Origin: Apostichopus japonicus
Lineage: Eukaryota; Echinodermata; Holothuroidea; Aspidochirotida; Stichopodidae
NCBI RefSeq assembly: GCF_037975245.1
Contig: NC_092564.1
Span: 10,950,484-11,014,483, forward strand
Reading direction: 5' to 3'
DNA length: 64,000 nt
Below, in pieces: positions 21,480 to 35,000 of the stretch. A program made the translations under genes and the position numbers. The notes beneath the pieces are model-generated. The model did not search any database and was not told the DNA's origin. It saw nothing but the letters and a program-made list of their open reading frames with translations. Numbering within the stretch: the stretch's first letter is position 1; every line of letters starts with the position of its first letter.

Positions 21480-21692
21480 TGTCTGTTTTTTGCAATCTTA
21501 CTTCTTAGGCAATCTCTCTGTTTGTATGATATCCTTCTAATATTATTGTAATATTTTCGACTCTGTCGTGTATCTTTAAACTTTTGTTCTACTATGCTGT
21601 ATTTTTGTACTCATTTTGTTTTCTTGTAAAGCGTATTGAGATCGTTGGTATAATGTGCTACATAAATAAGTATTATTATTTTTATTATTATT
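21480..21692 (+). mobile_element. 3' end of a LINE or LINE-dependent SINE
   Basis: The segment ends with TTGTAAAGCGTATTGAGA, then a block ending CTACATAAATAAG, followed by a TATTATT-rich tail. An AAGCGC-TTGAGA...CTATATAAAT ending plus ATT repeats is the usual 3' tail of several invertebrate and fish non-LTR elements. The 5' limit is uncertain and no coding part is visible. Confidence 0.55.
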
Positions 21693-21994
21693 AATACAAC
21701 AAATCCAAAACCTGCAAAAGTCAAATTAGTCTTGTGACAAATACGGCACATGTCTGCTGGTTTTACAAGCCATGATTTGGAAACATCTTAAACTGGCTTG
21801 AATTATATAAGGTTTGGAAGCAAGTGGCTGTTTACCTCTAGCAAATCTGGAGATGAAAGCTGTCTAACCCCAATAGTCAGGTATGTCCCAAACAACAATG
21901 TGACACTAATAATTGTATTAAGAAACTCTGTTTGATATTTGGTTAATCTCTGGCATCTCTGCATCCCTAAATGCTTGGTGAAATATGTCACATC

Positions 21995-24900
21995 TCATTT
22001 CAAAGTGATAAATCCATCCATCTTCTCTTTAAGATATTCCACTCTTTTGGTCTCTGTCTTCAGATTACTCCATTCTTCAAATGAGATCTGAAGAAATAAT
22101 CAAAAACTCAAAACATTTTCTATTTGTTTTTCAACAAACAATGTATGGAAAATGTAGGAAAAAAGATATGGAAAATATCATATAAAGCGTAATAAATTGT
22201 TTTTGAAGGTCGTAAGGGAGCCCGCAAAGTTTACAAAAGAACTTTCACCACAACATTTATGAAGAGAGACCTACGAATAAATTATTCAAATTCATGGTGA
22301 TGGGATGGTGATGTGAGGGGCAGTTTGGGGTGTGAAGAGAGGAAAAGTGGTGTGTGAAACGAGGCAGGTTTAAACTTTGTGGTATTATGTGAAGGGGTTT
22401 GGCTTGTGAAAAGGGGTTGGTCTGCAGAGACACAATCAATCTCCTTGCCTTTTTTTTTTTTTTTTTTACAAACAACAAACATGTGCAAGTTACTCGCAAG
22501 TAGCAGGAGTAACTTGGGAGTAACTTGAGTGTTACAAGCAAAATTAACTCACAAATGCAATATTACTCTAACTTTTCAAACACAATATTCCATAGGAAAC
22601 CACATAGCTATTGCCTAGAGGACCTGTACCAAGGTTTATGGTGTCAATACAATGCTTTAGGAGTCACATGGAAAATGATATAAAACCTTTTAAATCAAAG
22701 TAGGGTTTTTTATAACATCCTCATAGCTATATTCCATATTCCACGTACACAAAAACATTATCTTTTCATCAAGAAAACTTGAAGCATCCTCTAATTTGTA
22801 GGCATTTACGGCTCCAGCTGTTAATCATATGCTGGGTCTACTGCCACACATTATCAACTACATGACATACAGTATCAAGGGAAGTACTGTACCTAAAAAC
22901 TACATGATGTAATCCTATTATTATTAACTTAAGTAATACATTGAAAATAGCCAGATGTAAAGAGGGAGGATATAGTCTTGAAATTTTGTTCAAAGTTTGA
23001 TTTTTCATTTTCTCAATCTTCGTTGCAGATTGAAAATCTACCGCAGCATGATTCTGTGTATAGTGCAAAATCAATGGAATTAGCCTATCAAGATTGGTAT
23101 CATTTGGTCTGGTTTTATAAATGAAATGCGGCTTTAAAAGGAATGGGTATCTTTTATTGGTCTTCTTTACCTGCACAACACGATATTTGAGAGACTGGAG
23201 CTGTCGCACCATTAATTGCCTTCGGCCCATTACCTCAGAGCTGCCGTAGAGATAGCTGTTAGGTCCATTAACAACTACTGCCACTCTGAAAGGTAAAAGA
23301 TCAGTATTCACATATAAGTTAATATCAATTCATAAGTAAACATAAGTAAACACTGAACAAAGATCAGCTTTTGGAATCAAAAGAATCTCCAAAGGAGAAT
23401 ACACTGTCATGCCTTGCTTAAAATCTCAGGCTTCAAATAAAAGCTCTACTGAGTCTGTTTTGGAAAACATTTATATCAATTTCCGCAAACATGGATTCAA
23501 CTGGAAGCAAGGGTAAAGCTGTAACAAAGGACTTAAGACATACAATTATAAATCACCACAGATTAAACCAAATATTACTGATACTATTGTAAAAAAAAAA
23601 AATTCAACTATATTTCATCACAGATTAAACCAAATATTACAGACACCATTGTTGTACCTGAAATTTAGTTCATATAACTTGAAATTTTGTTTGAAGGCAT
23701 ACAAGCATGTACTACTTTACCGTGTTATCCTACCCAGTTACTACCATCCTTGTGTGACACAATATACAACATTTGGTAGGCTTGCAACTAACTGCTGTTG
23801 AACTCACCGTACTGCAGTTTCAGGTAGATCTTTACACAAGGGGCTGTGGTCTCTTGAAGCACTAGAGATATTGTAATCGAGCTTAGAGAATGGTACACCA
23901 TCTTTGTCAACAGCAATCATTGCATCTAGGAGGCAACAAGAAAGGAGAAATCAGCAAAATATGCAAGTTTAACATTTTCACTTGGAAGAATATATCCATT
24001 TAATACATACCAAATGTCTTCTTAGCTATATGTCACCTAGTGAAATTGATAATTGTGAAGATTAAAAAATTCAAAACATATCATAATTTTACAAATAATG
24101 ATTCAATGAATCAAAATGGAAAACCAAGACACATTTCTGATCATAAATATTAGTCATTTCAAATATATAAATGAAACACAAATCTTGCTTTGCTTGACAT
24201 CACAAACATGCAGGTAATGATTGCAATTTGAAGGAAGCATGCTAAACAGTGCAGTATCACCTTTTTTAGTTTCTACATGAAGCACCTTTGTAAACATCTT
24301 ACAGAGGGTTAACTTAAATTGTCTTGATTCCACCGAAACTGTCACAAGGGCAGTTTATGAGTATTAGAAGCTTACCTATCACGTAGCCTGCATCCAGTTC
24401 AACATGAGACACAAAATATTTGTCATTCCCAAGAGCTGCTTCTAGCCTCCCTACGACGTCTCGATGTAGATTGCTTTTGGTAGTAGTCTCGATTTTGGGA
24501 TACCGTGCAAGATCTTCCGACAAGAAAGGTCCTTTGTAACCAGGGCATTCTAATTTAGCATAGGTATTCAGCTGGAGCAGCTTCAGCTGTAACGGAATGT
24601 GTCTTGTCTCACTAGAACCTGTAGATTAGTTGGAGTATTTAAAACACATGTGTGATATTGAGAAACATTATAAGACAAAACTCCCTCCTCTCAAGTAATA
24701 ACAATATACTGTAGCTCTTGGGATTATCTGCTTTACAAAGTAATCATCCCAGGAACAGTTTAGTGACATTCACAATTTGCATTGCAGATTTTGAAGGCCC
24801 TTAGCCCTGTCCCATATAAAATACTAGGGTTTTGTACTTAAATACAAAACCTGCTATTAATTTTGCACTTGTATAGCAATTTGCCCATTTTGTATAGCAT

Positions 24901-26777
24901 GCTGTGATGCAGTACAAGAGAAACTATTCACTGATCATATAGCAATGTACTTTACAAAGTTTGAGAATCGCGCAGCTGGCCCTAGCCTAGGATTGTGGTT
25001 ATGTCTATGACATTTAATTATGAAGGAACAAGTAGTATATAATCGATATTTCAAATCAATTGACAAAGAATGAATCTTCAAGAAAAGTTTGATGAGTGTC
25101 CTGTATCAAGTTTAATAGTCTCTTCTATTTATATAACATGGCATTGGTAGCACTTATGGGGCTTCACACTTGAGAAGGATTGGGTGGGGAGGTGAAGGGA
25201 AGGGAAAGAGGAGGTTTGGTGAGCCTTGTGGAACAGAGCATTGTATTACATAGCAACAGACAATGTGAATGTAGTTTTATTTTGAATGTAAAATTCTTCA
25301 GGATAATTGGTAGTAAGAAATAAATCTTAAGCAAGCAAATTGTTGAAACCATTGGAAGAAGAAATGAGAAGCTCTTAGACTGCATGATGACAGAGCTATC
25401 TCTCATCAAGTAGTTGTTGATCTCTATTATAATATTGTGAGGCTTCTTTAGATCTTACTTTGGGCCAAATCCTCCTTACTGTTTGTTTTGGTACAGTATG
25501 TTAAATTACTCACCCATTATTTCATCAACACTTTTGGTTGCCAACAGTTTTTTCATTTGTTCCGCAGGACAAGCATTGAACACTGCTAGGGCCAAGCAAA
25601 CTTCCATTTGCTCAAAGAAACTCAGTGAGTCAAACTCAAAGACTAGTCTCTTCACTAGCTGTGTGGGTGGTTTCAAATTAAGGACACTCATTCCAAAAGC
25701 AATCGTCTGAAGTTCAGACACTTTGAACTCTGTCATGTGACTACTCAGGTGTTCAATGATTGCATCAAATAACTCCATCTCTGGCATATGAAGGAGCCCA
25801 AAACACTTGACGATTGCAGCTACTTGTCTGCTAGAACATTCCCTGAGGTGTTCTTTGCAAAAAGATGCTACCTCTTTGCAGAGCACATAATTCTGAAACT
25901 TTGATATCCTCATATTATTCAGCAATCTAAGGAGCTGAAAGACCTCCCACTGGCTTCGCTGTTCCTCTACCTGGTAAGATACTGATCGTAAAACCAGAAA
26001 AGATCTACGGGCAGATGATACGAAGTAACTGGAGATGTCTACTAAGTCCTGAAAAGAAAAATCATCAATTAGCTCAAGTGTCTTATCCTCGAGTTTCTCC
26101 ACGAATGATGGAGAAAGGTGAAGTGATGTTTTGAGGAGCCGTTTCAGGACAAATGGATTGTTCATCTCCTTCCATCTCAGCTCCAGAACCCTCAATGCTT
26201 CTTGGGCGAGCAACGCTGAGCCTGGATGTCCGGAGAGGAGCCTGGTGTTACAGACAAGCAGAGCAAGATGACGTACAGCCACTCCTCTCAATCGTTGACG
26301 ACACTCCTTCTCCAGAAGTCTTACTGTAGGAGTTTCCACTTGCTGAAGCTTTAATATATTTATGATTGAGTTCACCAGGCTCTCTGAAGTTAACTTTGTC
26401 AAATCGGTTTCAATTGTGCCAAGTAAAGAAACGAATCTTTCATCAGAAGACAAGTCACTTTGCTCTGCATTTGAGAAAAGATTAGAATTTCTTAATGCAC
26501 TAAGGGCTATGGATGCTTGATTTCCATTCAGCTCATTCGTATGTACAAATGCCAGGATGTCCTCAAATTTCTGAGCAGACTTCAACTGGGATATGACATT
26601 GGAAGCAACATCATCTCTTTTCACTCTACTACCTTCAGCTGTTGAAGAAGATGACATTTGTCGAACTTGAGATAAGTGCGAGTCCCCACAGCATGATGAG
26701 GCTTCAGAAAGTCCTCTCTGATGAAGTCTTAGAGCTCTGAAGGTTGGGCGAATGATTCTCAAGGCTCTCTCCATCAT
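21995..26777 (-). CDS. FASTK-family protein with FAST and RAP domains, five coding exons
   Basis: Coding exons on the minus strand are 26777-25514, 24618-24376, 23925-23808, 23285-23171 and 22087-21995. Each junction has GT and AG borders and the phases join exactly, giving 610 residues. The N-terminus (MMERALRIIRPTFRALRLHQ) is Arg-rich without acids after residue 3, as in a mitochondrial presequence. Residues about 350-415 look like the FAST_1 region. The second exon opens the FAST_2 region (LKLLQLNTYAKLECPGYKGP). The last two exons form the RAP domain (RVAVVVNGPNSYL to ISFEEWSNLK). FASTK-family proteins bind and process mitochondrial RNAs, and that role is inferred here. The length suits FASTK or FASTKD members, but I cannot tell which. 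The gene appears complete. Confidence 0.92.
22449..22467. repeat. T19 homopolymer in the last FASTK-family intron
   Basis: A pure T run (A run on the gene strand), perhaps the tail of an old retroposed insert. The G/T-rich strip at 22295-22430 beside it shows no coding sense. Confidence 0.6.
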
Positions 26778-26819
26778 TAACTTGACATCCCTTTGCTTTC
26801 ATGTAACAGCTCTCAATCA

Positions 26820-28842
26820 CTAAAACAAAGATAACAAATGACAAACATTTATCTTACCATAGTTTATAGGGTTAAACATTTATCATACATGTATCACTAC
26901 TGTATATAAGATTGGTTTTTCCGTTGTTAAATAAACATGGCAAAGTGCAAAGTTTAAAATGGCTCAAGCAAAAAGAGAAGTATGTGGTTCATACAAGATA
27001 CACAAGAGTCATTTCATGAATAGTAAGATCTTTTAGCTGTCCAAAAAATGAAAAGTTTTACCTACTGTACTATCCTCAACACACAGGTCTTTCATCGAAC
27101 ATTTCAGCAAACAATCTTACTGTACCTTCTATGCACAACTGTAAGTACTAATCCAAGACCCTTTATTTCCATTTCAAGTTTAACATAAAATTACTTCCTA
27201 TTAGAGAGAGATATTGTTACAATGATGGTCTCCCTTTACCATATATACTGTACATGTATTATTACTTGTGTATCATGAACTGTGTATCTCAATTAACCCA
27301 CAACCTGCAAAGTGCAGTGTTGGATACAATAAATTGTGCAGAGCTGCTAAAATATGTGGAATTCTTGACAGCCTCTCAAGGACTACCTGTAAAGTTCTTT
27401 CTTACATCTTCGCTTTGAAGTTTTCATTCCACTAAACTGTACTGTAAACATAATTGAACCTGCATTTACACATTATACATGTACCCTACACTGATTGATA
27501 AAAGTAATTGCCAGAGAGACAGTCATAAAATATATACCTTTGCTAAAACCAGCTTCAAAAATAACTCTTGGGTTGCAGACTCCAAAATCCTTTACCATAG
27601 TGTCTAGAGCTATATTCTGATTGGTCAGGTAACTGCCTGGGTAATAGACACAATCCTATTTAATAATTTTACTGCCAAGGCCTTGAGACTAAAATAGATT
27701 TTAGTTTGCAGACTATGAGTTAAGAATTGATCCAGTCGCTTCAAGGCCATCAATTCACAAATAGATACAGTATTTTTGCTTGGGTTTGGTTTCCATTTGC
27801 AAGACATTTTACTTTCTTGCTGTCATAATTTTCTCTAGGTTTGCATTGGGGCATGTCCAAAGGTGGAGTTGGGGGGGGGGAGGTGGTATTGGCCCCCCAC
27901 TTCTCATGATCAATCAGGAAAAATGGTTCAGTCAGGAGATTTGTTGCTTTCAGCCAGGGAAGAATAAGACTTCTATGGGGGCACTGTACATGCCCCTCTT
28001 TTCATCCTCACATAAAGTATTTATTATCTCAGCCTTGTATAAAGTGACTTACTGTACCTATATCTAATTTATTCTCTAAATATGCCTCAGAATGCACCAA
28101 TTGACACTTACAGTATTAGTTTTCTGTGGGATCATGGCCAGACCCTCTACATGATCTGGTCTATAAAGTTTCAGGACCCTAACTAAATCAGTTGGGAGGA
28201 TTTTGTAATATTTATTTCCATAATGTTGGGTTCAGAGAGCTCATCATTAAATCGATCTATCTAAGTTATTGTCTAAGTATGCATCAGAATGCACCATTTG
28301 AAGTCTAATTTGTTGGGTGCAGTGGGTGGATTTCCCCAGATTCCCTTCATAGGGAAGTAAGCTTCAAAAGTTCAATGACCCCAGGTTACATGCCCTCATG
28401 CCCTAACAACTACGAATTGAAAAAAGAAAAAGAAAAATAGGCCAAGGCTAGGGCTCCCACATTGAATTCACTACCAACTTAGGCTAGATTAGAAATGATC
28501 CAGATAACTTCTTTTTTCTCCTTTTTTCCTTATTTTGCGATGCTTACTTACAAGTATGCCTACATACAAGCTTACTTATTTACATTACAAGCGATGCTTG
28601 CAAGTTATTTTCAATTGCTACTAACCATCTGCACAGATGTACCCAAACCTCACTTAACTGTAGTGTTAGGCTACAATTGGCCTAGGCTAGATTCTCGCCA
28701 CAATAGTCGGAGTCCTCCCCAACAGGCAGAGTTACAAAACTTACATAAGTGACCGTTCGCATACAATAAAGCTGATGAAAACATAAATAATAAGATTACT
28801 TTAAAATAACGATGAGGTTGATATTCCTTACAAATCTCTTAC
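26820..28842 (-). other. Probable 5' intron of the FASTK-family gene
   Basis: On the gene strand this runs from a strong donor (GTTAG|GTAAGAG, exon edge 28843) to a strong acceptor (ttatctttgttttag, exon edge 26819), 42 bp before the start codon. Inside, two related blocks with TATGC.TCAGAATGCACCA at about 28080 and 28280 are direct repeats roughly 200 bp apart, and a G-rich/C-rich repeat remnant lies at 27865-27900. Confidence 0.5.
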
Positions 28843-28905
28843 CTAACAATATCTGTCGCCACAATCATACGTCGATAAATCGAACGACCATAGACTTTCA
28901 CATAT
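28843..28905 (-). other. Candidate non-coding first exon of the FASTK-family gene
   Basis: The 3' edge at 28843 is a good donor. Joined to the acceptor at 26819 it would give a leader containing a short upstream ORF of about 10 codons (starts MIVATDIV) that stops before the main ATG. The 5' limit is a guess. cDNA or RNA-seq junction reads would settle it. Confidence 0.45.
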
Positions 28906-29674
28906 GCAACATTTGTGGGCTCGGTAGCACTCAACTTCTTTGCCAACTATATCAAAATTCTACACACCTCCACAGTATTTGAACAGGGAGGACAACATGA
29001 ACGAAAATACAACACGAATGGCTGAGAACACTGGGATTGGTTTGGGGTTGGAGTAGTACGGGTAGGCTAGAGGGGTATTCATTGTGTCTGGTCTGTAGCA
29101 TTATAACTGTTATTATTCTCACAGTCTTTTTTCCGTAATAGTAACAGAAAAGAGAAGTGTAATTAATATATATATTATAATTTGGGAAATTCATCCGGGA
29201 ACAACGATTGTGCTCCTTCATATAACTCAGATTTTCATAGTTTATGCGTTACCTCAAGTAATACATGAATCAACAAATCAAATAGGCCTACATAAATGTG
29301 GTTTGGGAGGGCAAGAGTAACTCGGCACCGGCTTTGTTAATTGAACGTTATTTTAACAGTTGGAACATTTGCCAAACCTGTGTTGGGTGAACCCTCGCTT
29401 AGTTGATATTACCGTAGTTTCGAATTGATCCAAAATAAGTTCATCTTTGTGCTTCGTAACATCTGAAAGATGTCACGTGATAATATAGACTGTTAATTAT
29501 ATCACTGAAATGGCAAACGGAATACAGTATGTACGTATTGTTATATGACATAAATTGACAGGAAGCGATTGTTGCACATTGAACCTCAAGAAGAGCAAAA
29601 CTTGTCAATACCGGATAATTGTGATGCATTTATCTTGTTTTCCGATTACGTATACATTCCTGTTATGTCGATAG

Positions 29675-29677
<3 letters not shown>

Positions 29678-29704
<27 letters not shown>
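29678..29704. repeat. (AT)n microsatellite
   Basis: About 13 AT units at the left edge of the LINE and SINE-like cluster. It is followed by GTGGTGCAGCGGTTAA, which resembles a tRNA A-box region. No B box was found, so I do not call a tRNA gene. Confidence 0.85.
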
Positions 29705-29706
<2 letters not shown>

Positions 29707-29769
29707 CAGCTGCCGTGGTGCAGCGGTTAATTGTGCTCTGTACTTGCAGCGATTACCAATTGTCCACTT

Positions 29770-31335
29770 ATTTCAGGTATCAAATTTAGGGACATCGAGG
29801 TGAAATTGTTTCAGCATGCCGCGATGACACAACGTTCTTTGTGTACAGTCCACCATTACCAGTATGTATTCTTTATTTAATGTGTTTAGACTATATCAAT
29901 ATGCATCTGGTTCCAAGTACAACCTAGACAAAACCGAGCCTTTAGTTTTGGGGAATTCCCAAATTAATTGTCATGACTTCGACTTCCCCGTCAGAAACGA
30001 CTACATTGAAGATGTTGGGGTTGCCATTGGCAACAACAGAGTTTTGATAGAAACTGTTAATTGGAAAGATAGGTGAATAAGTGCAGTTTATTACTACGTC
30101 GCAGGAAGGGCCGTGACTTATCTTTCAGATGTAAATCGATTGTTATTAATTCAATAGTTATTTCTAGACTTGTTTATCTCATCACTGCTCTTCCAACCCC
30201 TGACTGGGTTATTACGACTATGCGTGAGAGTATTTTAGATTTTATTTGGCGCGGCAAGAAGAGTCCCATGAAATAATTCACTCTATTGTTACCGTATGAG
30301 AAAGGAGGTCTTAATTTAAGAGATATAGAAATTGTTCGTGATGCCATTAGAATTAAATTCATAAGTAAATTGTTAAATGGTACATTAAACATTAATCTTA
30401 AGAAACTAATGTTTATACTGTTTGAATCACTACGAAAACATGAACCTTAATGTGAGTATTTCCCAGATGATTCCTAACAGCTAGCAAATCACTTCCATCC
30501 ATTCAGCCTTTTTATCGCGAAATGTTGTTCGCGTGGAAGAAAATTACCCGACGGCCACTTCTGTGACCCTTTAACTAGAGAGGATATTTTATTCCAAGCC
30601 TTGTTCCATAATCCTCTCATTCGTGACGCCAATGGCACTTCTCTTTTTGATCGTTGCTTTGTTGATGGTGGGATCAGTAGAGTAGGCCTAAGCCATCTAA
30701 TGTATGAGATTATATCCCGGCTCAATTACCTGCTGCAGCAGTGCTTGAAAACATCACGTTAACTAACCCCGATAATCCGATTTCTTTGAAACGACGTCGA
30801 AGGGTTACTTCAACACTATTATTGATGCCTTACCTGAAGAGTGGCTAGTCGATATTCATTATTCTTCAGACAAAGTTGTGTCCTCACAGCCGGAAGTTGC
30901 GTGTATATAACGGCGCCGACACTATCAATGCGTGTGATATTTTGCTGCAAAAAAGCCACTCTCCTACTTCGTACTAAGCTTGACTGCACACCAACCGGTG
31001 AAATACATTGGAGAAAGGTTTATGGTGACATTTGTTTTAATAATAGATGGAAAAATATTTACAAACCTCCAAAAAGCTTTTATGATGCCGACATTGACTT
31101 CAAGATAATGCACAGTTTGCAATGTTAGTTTATTCAAATTTGATATATTAGATTCGCCTTTATGCACAATTTGTAAAGCTACCAATGAAACTATTACTCA
31201 TCTATTTATCAATTGTCGTAAATTCAACCCTCTCTGGAGTCACTTAATCCATAAATTGAATAAAATTATTCATATAAATAACATTGACAATTGGGAAATA
31301 GCTACTTTGCTTGGAAGTGGTTCTTAAGAACTCAT
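29770..31335 (+). pseudogene. Tx1-like non-LTR retrotransposon, reverse-transcriptase part, broken
   Basis: Several frames together read as the second half of an L1/Tx1-clade polymerase. They show a DDTTFFV block at about 29821 (the catalytic YADD region, its Tyr-Ala lost at a frameshift), GSKYNLDKTEPLVLG at about 29900, then SIVISRLVYL, ALPTPDWV and DFIWRGKKSP at 30150-30270, then LTLLLPYEKGGLNLRDI at 30280-30325. A C-terminal Cys/His segment (CTICKATNETITHLFINC) ends it near 31220. Stops and frameshifts separate the pieces, so it is dead. The endonuclease half and 5' end are missing here. Clade assignment rests on motif order. Confidence 0.85.
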
Positions 31336-31419
31336 ATATAATTAAACAAAGAAACATGACACAATGATGCCCCCAAACCTCCTTAAGTTTTAGATCTCAT
31401 GGCTTAGAAATTTAGTTTG

Positions 31420-31680
31420 GGGAAATACATATGTATGTATTTTTGTATGTATTTTAGATCCTTCTGCAAGCAGGAACTCGCAAAGAAGCCTCATTGGCTT
31501 ATCAAAGCCGCAAGCTGACAGAAGTCAGTCTGTTACATTCATATTTAACGTCCATGATTATGAATTGTCAATTGTCAACAACTCTCTAACTCGACGACAT
31601 ATATCTTGGAGTGACTCGAACTGGGGACCTTATGATTGGAAGGCACCGGCGTTAACCACTGAGCTAACACGCCCATATAT
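31420..31680 (-). mobile_element. tRNA-derived SINE, minus strand
   Basis: On the minus strand the head has an A box (TAGCTCAGTGGTTAACG, complement of 31650-31666) and a B box (GTTCGAGTC near 31612-31621), spaced as in a tRNA promoter. A body follows with CAGCTTGCGGCTTTGATAAG and CTTCTTTGCGAGTTCCTGC, then a tail of ATACATAC-type repeats at about 31425-31455. The full tRNA fold is not kept, so it is not a functional tRNA gene. It lies just past the LINE remnant. Confidence 0.8.
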
Positions 31681-32008
31681 AGGCGTCTGCATAAAAAATC
31701 AGGGGACAAATAATCCAAGCAGACTTTTGTATACGATGGGTCTGGGGTCCTCTCCCAGAAAACAATTATAGACTCCAGCATATGCGATTTCCGTCCTATA
31801 TCTAACAACTGTGGATAAATATAATAATATGAAAACTGTCCCCACCGGGATCTTCGTCCATGGTTGTATAGTACAGTATCATCATGTGTAATAATGTTAT
31901 CAATTAATGTTGATGAGGTACTGGTAACACGAGTTTAAAAAGCCAGAGGATGCTTTATCATTATTTGATAAGTATATTATGCCACATTTGCAACACGTTG
32001 TGTTATAG

Positions 32009-32014
32009 TTTATT
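32009..32014 (-). terminator. Candidate poly(A) signal of the four-span gene
   Basis: AATAAA on the minus strand, about 55 bp past the stop codon at 32069. Confidence 0.5.
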
Positions 32015-32068
32015 GCTGTTGCCCAAAGGTCGTTTACATGGCTGCATGTTATAAGTAATGTATATTGT

Positions 32069-35000
32069 CTACACGCAACTATAGACCACATCTGCTTCTT
32101 CGTAGATAACGGATGCGTACATCGTGCTCTCGGAAGAGGCTGCTTTCACGTCTGGCTCAGTTATAGCACTTGCGATAGATTCCGGCGGAACCACGACATC
32201 TGTAGTAATCGACAAGTCATCTTTTGGTCCATGGCTTGGTAGTCGCTTCCTGCGAGGAATCGTCCACGAGGCGTAGAATCCCTATCAAAAATCAGGCAAA
32301 TAATATTTTGAGAAATTATGAAGTTTTTTTCCTGGAAATGAAATACCCGATTCAGGGATCTCGACACACGTAAGAGATTTGCCTAACTCATTGCGCCCAA
32401 AACCAAATTCTTCCGATATTGTGGATATTCAACTTACAAGACATATCAAGTGAGTAATGACTTCTGATTGCCAGTTTATACCACTTTTTGGGAATTATTA
32501 CATGTAAAGCCGTTTGGAAGTCAGTCTGCAAAATTTGGGAAAAGGGGAGGAACGAAACGTCCCCGTGACTACGGTCCTTATTGGCATAATCCATAAAAGT
32601 AATATTTCAGAAAAGGCACTATGATACAATGGTATCGACTTGAGTATAGTTCATTTGTCAACTAAAAAGAACAGTTTTAGTGAACTAAAACAGACTAAGG
32701 CAAAACAGACTAAGGCATGGGCCCACCAAACTCTCGGGTGGGGAACCTGCACATTGCGGCCCCGGATGTTAGTGCTGCCGCGGCTGTCTGTGAGTTTCGT
32801 ACGGTTCATATTCTAGTCTCATATATTCTAAATTACCTAGCTGGAAAACCCGCATTAGACAGTTACAATATGTTATACAAGGGTCTCAATAGAAGGACAA
32901 CCGAGCAAATTCGGCACGCCAAACATTTCTTTCCGGTCCACGAGAAAGCCCCCCCCCCCACAAAAAACGGGCCAAAGTCTTGAACTCAGCAGGAATTGCA
33001 GATCCAAGCCTTAGATTTGAGCACCCAATCGGCCCACCTTTCCGAATTATTACCCAATAGGCAAGTAATAGTTTGAATCTGTATGCATACTAGCCCTTGG
33101 ATCTAACCAATGTTTTCTCTGGCTTTCGTAGAAGTTGAGAATCTGATCGTTTTATACCAGGGGTTTCCTAACTGGGTTCATGAACCTCTGCAGGCAGGGG
33201 GTGCGTGAGTCCATCCCAGGAGGTTCGTGAGACGTTTCTGAATTTCAAAACTAGAGTACATTTTTGTTGAACTAAAATCTGATATACCCTATAATTTAGT
33301 AATGCACAAAAGTCGTACCTACTGTATATCGACAAACTCTTTTCGCGTTCCATACGCATATGTTGCCATAGTAGTACGGTACCGTGCATGTGATAAATAA
33401 CTGTATTATGAAACAGACACAGGCTGTTATGCGTATTATAGTATAATAATGACTCAGATCGTGTCTCGAAAAGTTGGAGGTTCGTGGATAACTCTGATAT
33501 CCACAGGGGGTTCGTGGGGGCATAAAGTTAGGGAAACCCTGTTCTATACAATGCAAACTGAGTCACCCTATAGGCTATACTGACCTCCGGCTGGGGTTGT
33601 GCAGTTTGGTAAATAGTATGGTAGAAGATTAATATTGCTCCAATAACACAGGAGGATACTTGCAACGAATATGTGCAGCACAGGATAGCATATGGGCCAC
33701 CAAACGGCGCAGATGAGCCAGCACCAGTGGCCAGTAAGAAACCATCAGTTTCATTCTGTGCAACATGTAAAATAGAAGGAAAGTAATTCTAAAAGAATTT
33801 CGGCTATAATATGTATTATTACAAAATAAATAAATCAGTAACAGAAAACTAATATTGGAATGAATTTTGACTTAACAGAGCCGCAAAGGAGTTATGGTTA
33901 AAGCCATGCAAAATGACATCACCAGACACCAGGGCCTTTAACGTCTGGTGGGGTGTGGGGGGGGGAGAATAGTTAGGGAAATGGGTAAGCATATCTTACA
34001 ATAGTATACTTATGTCCAACGATGAAACATGCATGTATCGCACTTATGTGGACAATTTACAGTCTCAACGAGAAATGTCAAGTCATTCGTATTTTTACTC
34101 TCACACTTTTTACTTTAGAAAACTCACGTCAAATTTGTCGACCGTAACTCTTTGGTGCTAAATGTATCATGAGCCTTAATACTTATGTAATTAAGTTATT
34201 ATTAAATAGGTAATTATGGTGAATGTTTGTGATGCGGAATCACGCAACTTCAGAAATTTACTGTAAGTTATTTGATGCAGACAAATTAGGACTAAGTTAC
34301 TTAAAAGGAGACACAAACCTCGCGCGGGGAGTTGTTCTTCAAAAACATCTCTGTCATTTATAAGCCAAAGATCATGGTTGGATGTGTGTTCCGTATAAGC
34401 CAATTAACCATTAACACTTCCATGCTTTGACTTTTACTAGTGGGCTTTATTTAGCTTTGTATCCACCCCGTTTCCGGTTACCATTTAAAATATATTAATT
34501 TATGGAAAACCAAGTTGCTGTCGATATAAAACTATAGTACGTTTCAACTAAAAAGGATGAATTTGACGTCTCATTGCATGTCTATACTTACTGTTGTGGT
34601 AGCATTGGCTTCCGGAGACACTTCAGGTATATTGGATACAATGATTAAGATGAGACAGGTTGCTGTTGAAACCGTAACTATGCAAGATGATACCATGAAA
34701 CACTGTAACTGTAGGTATAGGACAAAAACAAAGTCGATGGGTCTATTGCAGCCAAACCTGCAATCCGATATACTATATATGTATTGAGTACATATGGTCA
34801 TGAGAGCAATTAACTGGATAGAGAACGAATAAGTTACAAAGGTTATGATAATAGGGGAGGAAAGGGGTTAAGGAGGTTGTAGGGGGAAGACAGAAAACCC
34901 GGCGGTGGTTTTCTCTAAAAGAATTTTAGTTATTAAATGTTACAGTGTTACATTGCAAATGTCCTCTTTCTTTCTCAAAATTTCGACGAATGTATTTTCT

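Noticed and set aside
29708-29770. tRNA-like sequence GTGGTGCAGCGGTTAA
   Set aside because: No B box or acceptor-stem pairing could be found; at most an eroded SINE head.
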